Shown: positions 1-9,242 of the stretch, in pieces
How the letters are laid out: the number at the start of each line of letters is the position of its first letter
Numbering within the stretch: the stretch's first letter is position 1
NCBI GenBank assembly: GCA_034675265.1
Contig: JAUCDK010000011.1
Coordinates: forward strand, 1-34,980
Direction of reading: 5' to 3'
DNA length: 34,980 bases
DNA from: UBA7396 sp034675265
GTDB lineage: Bacteria > Patescibacteriota > Gracilibacteria > BD1-5 > UBA6164
The notes under the pieces: model-generated
What the model saw: the letters and a program-made list of their open reading frames with translations, nothing else
Databases searched by the model: none
Told to the model about the DNA's origin: nothing
Made by a program: the position numbers and the translations under genes

Positions 1-718
1 ATTGTCTTTTGCGTGATGAAGCGATATGATACACTTTTTGAGTAACTGTATTTGTAGTACTTGCCTGAGGTTTTATAGTTATAGTTTCAGGATTTTTTAA
101 AATACTTGAGGCTAATTCTTTGATAGGTGCTGGCATAGTTGCTGAAAAAAACAAAGTTTGTCTGTGTTCTGGAATCCTTTTGATCAATTTTTTAATATCT
201 GGTAAAAATCCCATATCAAGCATTTTATCAGCTTCATCAAGTACAAATATTTCAACATATGAAAGTTTTATCACTCATTGTGTTATGAGATCCTCTAGTC
301 TTCCTGGTGTAGCTATGAGTATATCAACTCATTTTTCAATGGCTTTTATTTGATGAAAATCATTCACTCCACCAAAAATTGTTGTACATTTTAGGTTTGT
401 ATTTGTTGCATATGGTGCAAAAGTTTCTCCGATTTGAATAGCAAGTTCACGAGTTGGAGCAACGATTAAAGCTTGTATTTTTCTGGTCACTTTAGCATCT
501 TTTCACTCTCTCTCTATTCTGAGATTATAAATATTTTGTAAAATTGGGAGAGTAAAAGCAAGAGTTTTTCAGCTTCCAGTTTGGGCTATTCACAAAATAT
601 CTTTTCCTTCTATTGCTAGAGGAATAACTTTTTCCTGAATTGGTGTTGGAGTGGTAAATTCAAGTTTTTCAAGCGCTTTATGAAGTGGTGGAATAATTGG
701 TAAATCTTTAAAATTCAT
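1..718 (-). CDS. DEAD-box ATP-dependent RNA helicase, N-terminal part (cut by window edge)
   Basis: ATP-dependent RNA helicase that remodels RNA duplexes, for example in ribosome assembly or mRNA decay. About 239 residues are present, covering RecA-like domain 1 and the first residues of domain 2. Visible motifs are a Q-motif region (TTPTPIQEKVIPLAIEGKD), Walker A AQTGSGKT at residues 45-52 whose second glycine is a TGA codon, PTRELA, TPGRLEDL, DEAD at 161-164 and SAT (FFSATMP). The ATG at 716-718 is followed by NFKDLPIIPPLHKALEKL, a normal start for the RhlE/DeaD type. A TTTACA-N16-TAATAC promoter lies just upstream. The C-terminal helicase domain lies outside the window, so the subfamily cannot be fixed. 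The TGA codons read as Gly inside invariant motifs are among the clearest evidence for code 25. Confidence 0.93.
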
Positions 719-730
719 ATATTTTTGTTA

Positions 731-758
731 GTATTAAACTACGTATTGATTATGTAAA
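731..758 (-). promoter_or_regulatory. Promoter of the DEAD-box helicase gene
   Basis: Read on the minus strand, TTTACA (753-758) and TAATAC (731-736) are separated by 16 bp, with the -10 box ending 12 bp before the ATG. The 16-bp spacing matches several other promoters in this window. No ribosome binding site is visible. Confidence 0.55.
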
Positions 759-990
759 AACTGCGTTTAAAAAATTAAATCAGTATTATCCCTATATTTT
801 CCAAGTCATGATTGTTTTCTATAGTAATTTTTATATTCATCTAAGTTATTATATTCAAGTAAATTATTAGTCAACTGCTCTATGCTTAATTAACGATAAA
901 AAAGCTTTTATGATTGGAATATAAATTATTATGAAGTTTTTTCGAGAGATGTGAAGTGATTTTTAAAAAATAATTTTTCTTTTTATATAT
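759..990 (+). other. CRISPR leader-like AT-rich intergenic region
   Basis: This stretch between the divergent helicase promoter and the first repeat holds no convincing gene. It is the side from which a Cas12a array would be transcribed, because the crRNA handle lies 5' of each spacer on the plus strand. Several AT-rich -10-like hexamers occur (for example around 930-945) but no clear -35/-10 pair. Leader function is inferred from position and repeat orientation only. Confidence 0.4.
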
Positions 991-1195
991 ATTGAAAACT
1001 AATATTAAATTTCTACTTTTGTAGATTTTCAGATTTTTCTCTTTTAATTGATAATTGAAAACTAATATTAAATTTCTACTTTTGTAGATGAAGAATCAAT
1101 AAGTTGATTTAATTCATTGAAAACTAATATTAAATTTCTACTTTTGTAGATAAGGCATTAAAATTAATTTTATTTCTATTGAAAACCAAATATTA
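991..1195 (+). CRISPR. Short type V-A CRISPR array: 3 full repeats, 3 spacers, degenerate terminal repeat
   Basis: Three identical 36-bp repeats lie at 991-1026, 1054-1089 and 1116-1151. Each ends in the Cas12a handle AATTTCTACTTTTGTAGAT, a 5-bp stem TCTAC/GTAGA around a TTTT loop. Spacers are 1027-1053 (27 nt), 1090-1115 (26 nt) and 1152-1177 (26 nt). A degenerate fourth repeat starts at 1178 with ATTGAAAAC and loses the handle, marking the distal end. The handle is 5' of each spacer on the plus strand, so transcription is left to right. No cas genes flank the array; the matching effector starts about 4.9 kb away with unrelated genes between. No full-length protospacer was noticed by eye inside the window. 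Confidence 0.95.
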
Positions 1196-1208
1196 CCCCC
1201 ATTCCCCT

Positions 1209-1240
1209 AAAAAAAGACTAGATACATCTAGTCTTTTTTT
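1209..1240. terminator. Bidirectional rho-independent terminator
   Basis: An A7 tract plus GACTAGAT pairs with ATCTAGTC plus a T7 tract around a 2-nt loop, giving a 15-bp stem usable on both strands. It ends CRISPR array transcription on the plus strand and the GNAT-like gene on the minus strand, whose TAA stop overlaps it. Confidence 0.85.
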
Positions 1241-1913
1241 AATTCTCTTCTAAAATTTTTTTCACTTTTGTTTTATAAAATCTTCTTTTCCCTGTAATTT
1301 TAGCTTCTAATATTTCCATCTTTTTATCATATTTTTCCCTATCTTCAAAACGAAATCAAGTATGTATTGGAGTAATTTCTCCAGTTCCCTTTTCATCTTC
1401 TGATAAAATATAAAATACATTCTCAGAAACTCTTGAAACATTATGCTTTAATCTTCCATATTTATCTTGTACATTTTTTACAACAGGAAATCAAAGAGGT
1501 CACATAGATATCCCTGTTAATTCAACCTGAGTATCTAAGTTTTTAGGTACAAATCACCACTCCATTAATTTTTTTGCCATAATAGGCTTTCTAATAACCG
1601 AAGTATCTTGTAAAGAAAATTTCAATTCTTCACTTATAGTAAAAAGAGTAGAAATTAAATAATCAGATAATAAAGTCCCTCTAAATTGAGGTGCAACATA
1701 TACACCAGAGAACTTTAATATTGTATCATGAATACAAAATGAAATATATGACGGAGTTTCTGTAGTTATTTCATAAGGATTTTCTGGAATGAACTGTTTT
1801 CCTTCTAATGCAAATATTTTAAATCTATCATCTCATAGTTTTGACATGACCAGACGAACTGATTTTTCATCAAATTGTAATCTTCAAATTTTACTTTCTC
1901 ATAACTTATCCAT
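1239..1913 (-). CDS. Small GNAT-like protein of unknown function
   Basis: A 224-residue protein translated with TGA as Gly. The middle part, GVYVAPQFRGTLLSDYLI followed by a helix and later KKLMEWGFVPKN, resembles the acetyl-CoA binding loop and the C-terminal strand of GNAT N-acetyltransferases (V.P.xRG...L, then xxL...GF). The first 60 residues are beta-rich (DEKSVRLVMSKLGDDRFKIF) and the last 40 are highly basic (KITGKRRFYKTKVKKILEEN). No signal peptide or membrane segment is seen. The start ATG at 1911-1913 gives MDKLGESKIGRLQFD. It lies between two hairpin terminators, so it is probably a single-gene unit. The GNAT assignment rests on a short motif and is weak; it should be treated as hypothetical. 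Confidence 0.6.
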
Positions 1914-1990
1914 ACTAATCCATAACTTAACAACCTAAATAGGTTTTGTATCCTAAGTATTTTTCAAAAAAAGTCAAATTATCTTCAAGT

Positions 1991-2022
1991 AAAAAGAACT
2001 CTTCACATGAAGAGTTCTTTTT
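1991..2022 (-). terminator. Rho-independent terminator downstream of the EF-hand gene
   Basis: AAGAACTCTTCA pairs with TGAAGAGTTCTT around a 2-nt loop, flanked by A and T tracts, giving a stem of about 15 bp. The stop codon of the minus-strand gene (2022-2024) abuts the hairpin. The symmetry would allow it to work in both directions. Confidence 0.85.
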
Positions 2023-4718
2023 TATCATACAAATTTGTTATTTAATGTCGTTAACATTTGTTGTCTGTAGTCAGAAGTAAAAAGCTTTTCAGCTAATTGA
2101 CTTTCTAGGAATTTTTTGAGTACACTTACTTTTGATGAAGTAATATCTAATTGTACAAAGTCAGATATAAAACGAGCCATATGTGCTTTATCAACTTTTT
2201 GAGAAACAAAAATTCATTTTAAAGCTGTATTTGAAAGTTGACTGATATCAAAATCCAATCTTGATTCTTTCACTTTTTGGAAAAAATCTCAAATTTTTAC
2301 CTCATCTCCATGAGAAACAAAAATGTAAAATAATTGATTAATATCTTTTCCATTTTTATGAAAATATACGATATCTTCAGGAGTAATAGTATAAGGTTTT
2401 TCTAATTTTGTTTTAAAAACTCAATCATCAAAAATTATTTTTCCAGCTTCAAACGTTTCTCTTGTAGGAGCTTTTAAATCATTAGCTTCCACAAATTCTG
2501 CAAATTTTTCATAACTCGTAAATCCAGTTCCATATTGTTTCATAATAGCTTGAATATCTTCTACTCAAAGATTTTTTCACACTAAATTTTCTAAAATATT
2601 TCCTGAATTTGAAAGTTTCATTCCAATTTGTGCCTCTATTTTTGAAAGATAATCAGAAGTAAAAAGTCATTTTCCATTTTCTGTTTTTAAAAATGCTTCT
2701 ACTATTTTTAAACTTTCTCCAGGAGTTTTTCCATCCACTACTGAAATAATAAACTTTGCTAAATGATTTTTAGGAACTGTATTTGAGGATAATATTTGAG
2801 ATAATGATTGTGGTGAAAGCATTGAACTCGGTAAAGACATATTTGAATGAAGAAGTTGTTCAAATACTTTTGCAATTTGATTTTTATCTCCAGATTTTAT
2901 AAATACTGTCATAATTTCATCTATTTTATTTCCAGATTGAGCAAATTGTAAAATATCTTCTGCTAAAATTTTACTTGGATTTTGAATTAATTCTTGTAAA
3001 TGTAGTGCATTTTTTCCATTCAAAGCAATATCAAATAGTTCTTTTGATGGAGCTTTAATATCGTATAAATCCAAATATTCTGTAAATGAACTATATTTTG
3101 AAAATTCTGTTGGATTTGTATTTATAACTGCTGTTAATTGTTCAATACTCAATTCTTTTCCAGAAAAATTATCTAAATAATCCGGTAAATCTGAAAATGC
3201 AATTTTACTTTCTATATCTTTTACTTGATGAATAAAATCTGGTCAAAATTTAAATTCTCCTGTAATTCATTTTTCCATCAGAACTCTCACTTGTTGTGGA
3301 GAAATATCTGCTTGTCTCAAAAGTCTTGTCATTTTTAATAAATCTTCAGGTGTATTTTGATAGATTCATTTACTTAAAAATAAATGTACATCTGTGACTA
3401 CTTGTAATTGATGTGCATCCAAAGTTGGAAGTCATGATTCTCTTAAAACTTTATTTGGTAATCCACTTTCTCATCTATTATACCAATCAGAATTTAAAAT
3501 TACCTCTTGAGAATAATTTGATTGATTTGAAAGTTTTGATGGTTTGCTTGGTTCTTTTATTTTTTCAAGATTTGCAGTTCCAGGTACATTATATGCTCAA
3601 GATAAATGTCATATCCCAGCTCAAGCAACTAAATCATCTATTTTTCATACATTATGACCAAATGTTCCTACTTTTTCTGAAACGGTTTTCATAGTATTTC
3701 TTACTGCTTTTGGAAGAGTTGCTCATCATTTTCTTGCTTGAGAAACAGCTAATTTTCTTGAAAGATTAATTCACAATCTTGCTGCTCCAGCTCATCCAGC
3801 AAGAAGTCATGCAAGACTTACAAGTAATGTAGCAATATCTCATTGTTTTCCACTTTTGAGCATTTCTCATAATTGTTTCAGCATTTCAAGTCATTTTTCT
3901 CATAAAAGTTCAAGTAACATTAATGATGGATTTTCTCAAACAAGCTCTTCTCTTTTTATTTCTGCTGTCATTCTTACGAGTGGATCATTTGAAAATGCAT
4001 CCATTCTGTATCATCCGTATCTATTGAGTAAAATAATTCCTGATGGAATATTTCACAAAAATTTTAAGATTTCCTCAACTCCACTTCCTATATCATTTGC
4101 AAGTAAAATTCACAATTCCTTTCTACTATTTCCATCAAATACATTCATTTTTCTTTCTTTCATTTGATGAAGTTCATGTTCAGAAATATTTCCCTGAGAT
4201 TGTATAAGATTTTGTGTGAGTGATTTTTCTCAAAAAAGTTGAGATATATTTACTTTATCTGCTAAATATTTATCAAGATTTGAAAAACCTGATTTTGAAG
4301 CTGATTCATCATGAACTTTTTTAAATTCATTCACTCCTCAAAGTACGATAATTTGTCCGATTGATTTTCATAATTTTCCTGCAAAATTATTTGCTTCTGT
4401 AATATCAATAGTATTATTTTTATCTACATCAAATTTTTTTATATTGTGTTCTCAAACCGTTTCTCATAAATTATTATTCAGAGAGGAAAAAATAAATTCC
4501 CTTATTTGTTGTTGTAATTGATGATTTTGAGATTCATATTGTGATTGAATTTGAGCTACTTTTAAAATATGTTGAAAAATATATTCCTTTTTTTCAGGAG
4601 AATTTTCTCAAGATTGTAACACATTTATAAATTGTGAAAAATTATCAAGTGTTTCGTGTTGATTTGATTCCAAAGTATTTTTTATTGGAGTTTTTTCGTA
4701 TGAATGCAATTGTTCCAC
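2022..4718 (-). CDS. Large protein with an EF-hand-like loop and a C-terminal internal duplication
   Basis: An uncharacterised protein of about 898 residues. Residues 97-108 form a good EF-hand or dockerin-type calcium loop (DVDKNNTIDITE). A Gly/Ala-rich hydrophobic stretch (LLVSLAGLLAGGAGAA) near the middle may be a membrane or hairpin segment. The C-terminal third holds two related units of about 160-190 residues, starting near residues 545 and 736. They share KAP[ST][KR]E, ED[IV]..F...G..I, F[IV]..GD and LFTSDY. The start is uncertain: GTG at 4718 is used here, but TTG at 4709 or TTG at 4769 are possible, and the frame stays open to about 4830. No ATG lies in frame near the 5' end and no ribosome binding site helps. 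Many TGA codons are read as Gly. I recognise no family; a cell-envelope or regulatory scaffold role would be a guess. Confidence 0.75.
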
Positions 4719-4851
4719 GGGAAATTCATTAAATATTAATACTTTTTTATTGTATCATATTTTTATCAAAAAAGCTAAAATATTATATTTTTTCTCATTT
4801 GATTTTTTTACAAAGGATATATAATCACCTTATTATATTTAATTTTTACAT

Positions 4852-5190
4852 ATGAATGAAATAACTTTTCAAGATTTTTTAAATGTAGATCTTCGTATTG
4901 GAACGATTATAAAAGTAGAAGATTTTCCAGAAGCCAAAAAACCTTCATATAAATTAGAGGTTGATTTTTGAGAGGAAATTTGAATAAAAAAATCATCTTC
5001 TCAATTAAAAACAGTCTATTCAAAAGAAGAACTTCTCTGAAAACAAGTGATGTGAGTGGTAAATTTTCCAAAAAAACAAATTGCAAATTTTATGTCTGAA
5101 TGTTTAGTAACTGGATTTATACAACCAAACGGAGATGTTATACTTGCTATTCCAGATAAAAAAGTAGCAAATGGAATGAAACTTTTATAA
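4852..5190 (+). CDS. csaA: CsaA-like tRNA-binding (OB-fold) protein
   Basis: A 112-residue protein matching the size of CsaA, the stand-alone EMAP-II/Arc1p-type tRNA-binding OB fold also found at the C-terminus of MetG. Diagnostic segments are FLNVDLRIGTIIKVEDFPEA near the start, KKSSSQL, the turn LGKQVMGVVNFPKKQIANF and the C-terminal signature MSECLVTGF. In other bacteria CsaA has been described as an export-related chaperone and a tRNA binder. Which role applies here cannot be read from sequence. It starts at ATG 4852-4854 with an ACCTTATTA element upstream. The large minus-strand gene diverges from it, so the gap (about 4720-4850) must hold promoters for both. Confidence 0.9.
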
Positions 5191-5192
5191 TT

Positions 5193-5220
5193 TTGTCACT
5201 TTTTCGTATTTTGATAGTAT
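5193..5220 (+). promoter_or_regulatory. Promoter of the TIMP-like gene
   Basis: TTGTCA (5193-5198), 16 bp, then TAGTAT (5215-5220), starting 3 bp after the csaA stop codon. It gives the next gene its own transcript with a leader of roughly 25 nt. Confidence 0.5.
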
Positions 5221-5251
5221 TGAGTAATAATAGCTCTTAAATCATTAAAAT

Positions 5252-5827
5252 ATGTCAAAAATTATAACAAAAATATGTAGTGTTGTATGACTGAGCATTT
5301 TTTTTGCTTCCCAAACGTTTGCTTGTTCTTGTATTCCATCAGAATCTCCTGAAAATTCCCTAGAAAAAGCTACTTGAGTTTTTGTATGAACCGTTTGAAA
5401 TATAGAAAAATCCTGAAAAATTGATGAATTAATATGAAATTCAACTCAAAAAAAAGTCTATTTTACTATTTCAGAAGAAATAAAGGAAAAATATGGTCAT
5501 AATACTTCTATAACAACTTCAAATGATTGAGCTTCTTGTTGATATGAGTTTGAAATTGGAAAAGAATATCTTGTCTACACATACTGAGAAAAAGAAAATC
5601 AACAAGTATCTCTTTGTTCAAGAACTGCCGAACTGGCATATGCTCAAGAAGATATAGAAGCATTTTCTGGTCTTTCTCTAACAGAAAATACACAAAATAT
5701 CGCCTCTTGAAATAATGCACAAGAAACTCATATAATAACTTCAGCAAAACCAATGAATATTCCAATCATTATTATACTTATTATCATCACTGGTTTATTT
5801 ATATATTTCAGAAGACATGGAAAATAA
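5252..5827 (+). CDS. Secreted, membrane-anchored TIMP/NTR-like protein
   Basis: A 191-residue protein. An N-terminal signal peptide (residues 1-24, IFFASQTFA followed by CSC) leaves a mature N-terminus starting with the Cys-x-Cys typical of tissue-inhibitor-of-metalloproteinase (NTR/netrin) folds. Further family-like features are GVFVGTVGNI after the first cysteines, later ASCGYEFEIGKEYLVYTYG, and LCSRTAEL near the C-terminal part, each carrying a cysteine that could form disulphides. A Ser/Asn/Thr-rich linker is followed by one membrane helix (PIIIILIIITGLFIYF) and a basic tail, so the domain should face outward. The bacterial TIMP-like family is known but its targets are mostly unproven. 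Family confidence is good; function is open. Confidence 0.8.
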
Positions 5828-5870
5828 TATTTTGCTTTAAAAGTATATTATTTTCATTGATTTTTAAATA

Positions 5871-5905
5871 AAAATATACATATTCGTTTATATGTATATT
5901 TTTTT
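5871..5905 (+). terminator. Rho-independent terminator downstream of the TIMP-like gene
   Basis: AAAATATACATAT (5871-5883) pairs perfectly with ATATGTATATTTT (5890-5902) around a 6-nt loop, followed by T-rich DNA. The 13-bp stem is almost all A-T, as expected for this genome. It insulates the effector gene downstream. Confidence 0.7.
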
Positions 5906-6037
5906 ATACTTTTTTATTCAAAAAATCATAAAAAATTTTTTATTTTAAAATAGCGGTTATTTTTTAGTTTTTAACATAAAAATCAAAAAACAGAAAAATT
6001 CCCTCAAAAAATTAATATTTAATTAATATACCTGTAT

Positions 6038-6043
6038 TATAAT
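6038..6043 (+). promoter_or_regulatory. Likely -10 box of the Cas12a-like gene
   Basis: A perfect TATAAT at 6038-6043 lies 67 bp upstream of the effector ATG and predicts a leader of about 60 nt. No matching -35 box at 16-17 bp is convincing (AT-rich DNA only), so this promoter looks weak or dependent on an activator. Confidence 0.45.
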
Positions 6044-6110
6044 GTAAAATTAGTATTTATATCGTTAGAGAATAAATATTTTCTTAAGTTTATTACTAAT
6101 TTTCATTATT

Positions 6111-9100
6111 ATGAATCATCCCATACAAAAAAACTTTAACCTTTTTGAGGTAAAAAAGAACATTAGATTTGTATTAGAACCTCTTTTTGAACCATCAACA
6201 TCGTTTGAAGAAATATCAAATATAAAAACTGACATAAAAAGCTTTTTACATAAATATGATCTTGTTACAAAAACTATGTACTGAATTCTTTTAAATCAAA
6301 GAAGAATGAAATTAAATGATAAATTAAAAATTAAATTTTGTTTTTTAAAAACTCACACAAAAGATGCATATTTTAAATATGGAATTGAAAAATTAAAAAA
6401 CAAACATAAAAATCAAATTGAAATGAGCAGAAGAGAACTTGATTATTTAATTGAAGTATTTCAAAATTTCTTTCAAGATAATTTTACCTATAGTGAAAAT
6501 TTAAAACAACTTCTCTCACAAACATCTCTCCAAAATCCTGACATAAAATATTATTTTCATAAAATTGCAAGAAAAGCAAATTTTGATTTTTTTTGTGATG
6601 TTTCTCATAGTATTAACACTGAAATTCCAAGTACTTATGGCAAAATCACTGCGATTAAAGAAATTATAAAAGATTTAGAGATTCTAAAATATAAAATTCA
6701 AAATAATTTACATCAAGAACAATCATTATGAAAAACCATAGAAATATCAAATTTAAATTATTTTTTAGCAAATAAAAAATCTAAAAATTATAACGAACTT
6801 ATTCTCAATAAAGAAAATTCTCTATACCATCATATTTTTGCATTTCCAAAGTTTCATGCAGCAAAAGAAGAAAATGGATTAAAAGATTTCGAAAATACCT
6901 ATTCACTTTCGTATTCTCATTCAAGACTTACAGAAACATATGAACTACTCAAAGAATATAAAAGTAGCCAAAAAGAATGATTTTTACAATTTATTCAACA
7001 ATGACATTGATTTGAAGATTTACAAAATCATGTAAGTTTCACATTTAAAAGTGATCATTTTGAACCAAATGAATTCTCTTTGACTCTCTACCTTTTTGAT
7101 GATATTTCAAGAGAAAACTTTGAAATGATAAAAACATTATCTGATAAAATTAATTTTTTAATAGATATTAAAAATAATTCTGAAAAGTTATTATCTTGCC
7201 AACAAGAATACAAAGATATGTTTCAGGAAGAATGTTTTATTTGAGAAAATCCTTATGAAACAAGAAAAGCACTCACAAAAAAAATCATACAATTAAAAAA
7301 AGAAAGAGGAACTTTTTTTAATACCGAAAATCAAAGTTGTATGTTTAAAAAATATGCGTATTTTTGTGCAGAATATAAAAAAATTACTTTAGAAATTTGA
7401 AAAATAAAAGCACAAATTAAAAATTTAAAAGACGAACAAACCCAAGTTGAAAGAACAAACAGTTGGGCGCTTATTTTAGAAAAAGATACTCAAAAATTTC
7501 TTCTTACTATTCCAAGAGAAAAAGCAAATAATTCTTATTTTGAAAAAGAGAGTAATATTTTACAAGCAAGAAATTTTATTCAATGACTTTCACATCAAAA
7601 CAATGATTACAAATTATCTCATTTTGAATCATTAAGTTTAAAAACATTAGATAAACTCTGTTTTGCCAAAGAAAGTAGTTATTTTAGAAATAAAATTGCA
7701 AAAGAATTATATCAAGTAAATTCTGATTTTGTAGAAAAAAAAGAATTTATCAAATTTGGAAAAACAGTCGAAACCTATAATATTAAAATGAAATATGAAC
7801 TTCCAAAAACAATTTCATGAGAAACATGTAAAAAAACTCTTTTAAATTTTTACCAATCTGTAATAAAATTAAATAGTTTAAAAGAACAAATTATGATTGA
7901 AAATACGCAACATTTCGAGCAATTTATAAATAAATCCTTTGAAAACCTCATTGATTTTGAAAAAGAATTGAAACAAATATGTTATATAAAACAAAGTATT
8001 TTTATATCAGAAGCGTCTAAAGAATCACTCATACAAAATTATTACGCAAATCTTTATAAAATTACCAGTTACGATTTAGAAAAATCTCTCAAAAGAAAAA
8101 ATTTAAAAACTCATACAAAAATTTGGCTAGAATTTTGGAGTGAAAAAAATACTTGAGAGAAATTTCCAATAAGAATAAACCCAGAAATAAAAATAAATTT
8201 TATAAAAAAAGATGATTCTCTTTGAGAAAATTCTCTCAATAAAAAAACAAATAGAAAATTAAATGATAGATATTTACTCACTACAAATATCACACAACAT
8301 GCTTGTAAAAACTCTTGATTTATAAACGAAAAAACAAAAAAAGAAATTATTCATTTTTATGAAAACTTTAATAGAGACTTTGAAAGTAAAAATCCTGAAA
8401 ATCATCTTAATCATAGTTATTTTATTGATATTTGGGAAAATAATTCTATCAAACTTTCTCTCTATGATAATAAAAATAATTCTCCGATAGAAATAAAAAT
8501 TTATAATCTAAAAGAAGAATATTTCCTACAAACAAATGAAAAATCTACTCCTGCATATAAAAATATTTCTTATTTTCAATACGACTCATTTCAAAAATTA
8601 TACGATGTAGAATCTGTGCAATATGTAGATCTCAGTACCGCAAAACTAGTAAATGAAAAAATATATTTATGAGGTGATATTTCTACTTATTTAAATTTAA
8701 AAATAAATTGTGCAAAGAAAAAAATATCACAACTTGACCATTGAAAAATTTCAGTAAGTGAAACCAATCCAAATCACATTATTTTAACTGGATGAGCTTT
8801 ACCAGAAACAACCATTTATAATTTTGACGAAAGATATAAAACAATTCAATCTAAAGAATCAATTATAAAGGAGCTTGAAGAATTTTTAGAAGCAAAAAAT
8901 ATCGATTCATATTTTCCAGAAAATATTTCAATAGAAAATATAAATAATCTCAAAAATGCCCTTTCTGGAAATATTATTTGAATTATATTTTTTCTCCAAA
9001 GAACATATCCTGGAAAAATAATTATTAGAAATTTTATTACCAAAGAAAGTATGTCTTGTCCTGATGGTCTGGATAAACAAATTGAAGAAAAAATTCTACA

Positions 9101-9206
9101 AAAACTTTCATCTCTCAGTCTTATACCATCAAATTATAAACATATTTTAGATCTCAAAAATAAAAATGTCCTCAACAAGCTGGGAATGGTGGAATTTGTA
9201 AATTAA
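6111..9206 (+). CDS. cas12a: Cas12a-like type V CRISPR effector, predicted nuclease-dead and C-terminally truncated
   Basis: A 1031-residue protein; Cas12a is usually about 1200-1300. The N-terminal two thirds are Lys/Asn/Glu-rich and helical, as in a REC lobe. The WED/RuvC region aligns by eye with Cas12a, especially the candidate-phyla forms: THTKIWLEFW (667-676), FPIRINPEIKI (685-695), NDRYLLTT (718-725), a RuvC-I-like strand FIDIW with Asp773, then VDLSTAK (Asp840-Lys845) and GDISTYLNLK. The RuvC-II region NALSGNIIGIIFFLQRTYPGKII (949 on) ends in IIIRNF, where the family has a catalytic Glu (LENL/LEDL). Here it is Arg973. The protein ends at KLGMVEFVN, where relatives continue into the Cys-rich Nuc part and the RuvC-III Asp. 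Cleavage is therefore unlikely; crRNA and DNA binding may persist. No cas1, cas2 or cas4 is nearby. A late-stage pseudogene is the alternative, but 1031 codons remain open. Confidence 0.88.
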
Positions 9207-9208
9207 AT

Positions 9209-9236
9209 TTGACTTTCTAATAAAAATATATACAAT
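9209..9236 (+). promoter_or_regulatory. Promoter directly upstream of a solitary crRNA handle
   Basis: TTGACT (9209-9214), 16 bp, then TACAAT (9231-9236), starting 3 bp after the effector stop codon. The predicted start near 9243 falls one or two bases before the repeat-like TTTCTAC. The motif AAATTTGACTTT is identical to the -35 regions before the acyltransferase fusion and groES. Confidence 0.6.
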
Positions 9237-9242
9237 TACCCT

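Noticed and set aside
120..353. Plus-strand open frame across the helicase gene
   Set aside because: It is the antisense of the DEAD-box helicase, whose motifs are clear on the minus strand.
1027..1177. Self-targeting spacers
   Set aside because: No convincing full or near-full match to any of the three spacers was seen by eye within the window; a whole-genome search would be needed.
3413..4167. Two plus-strand open frames opposite the EF-hand gene
   Set aside because: The minus-strand frame is continuous through this region with coherent repeats; the plus frames have no recognisable content.
6111..9206. TnpB- or Cas12f-type effector
   Set aside because: The length, the WED-like FPIRINPE block, the DLSTAK segment and the Cas12a-type repeats point to the Cas12a lineage.
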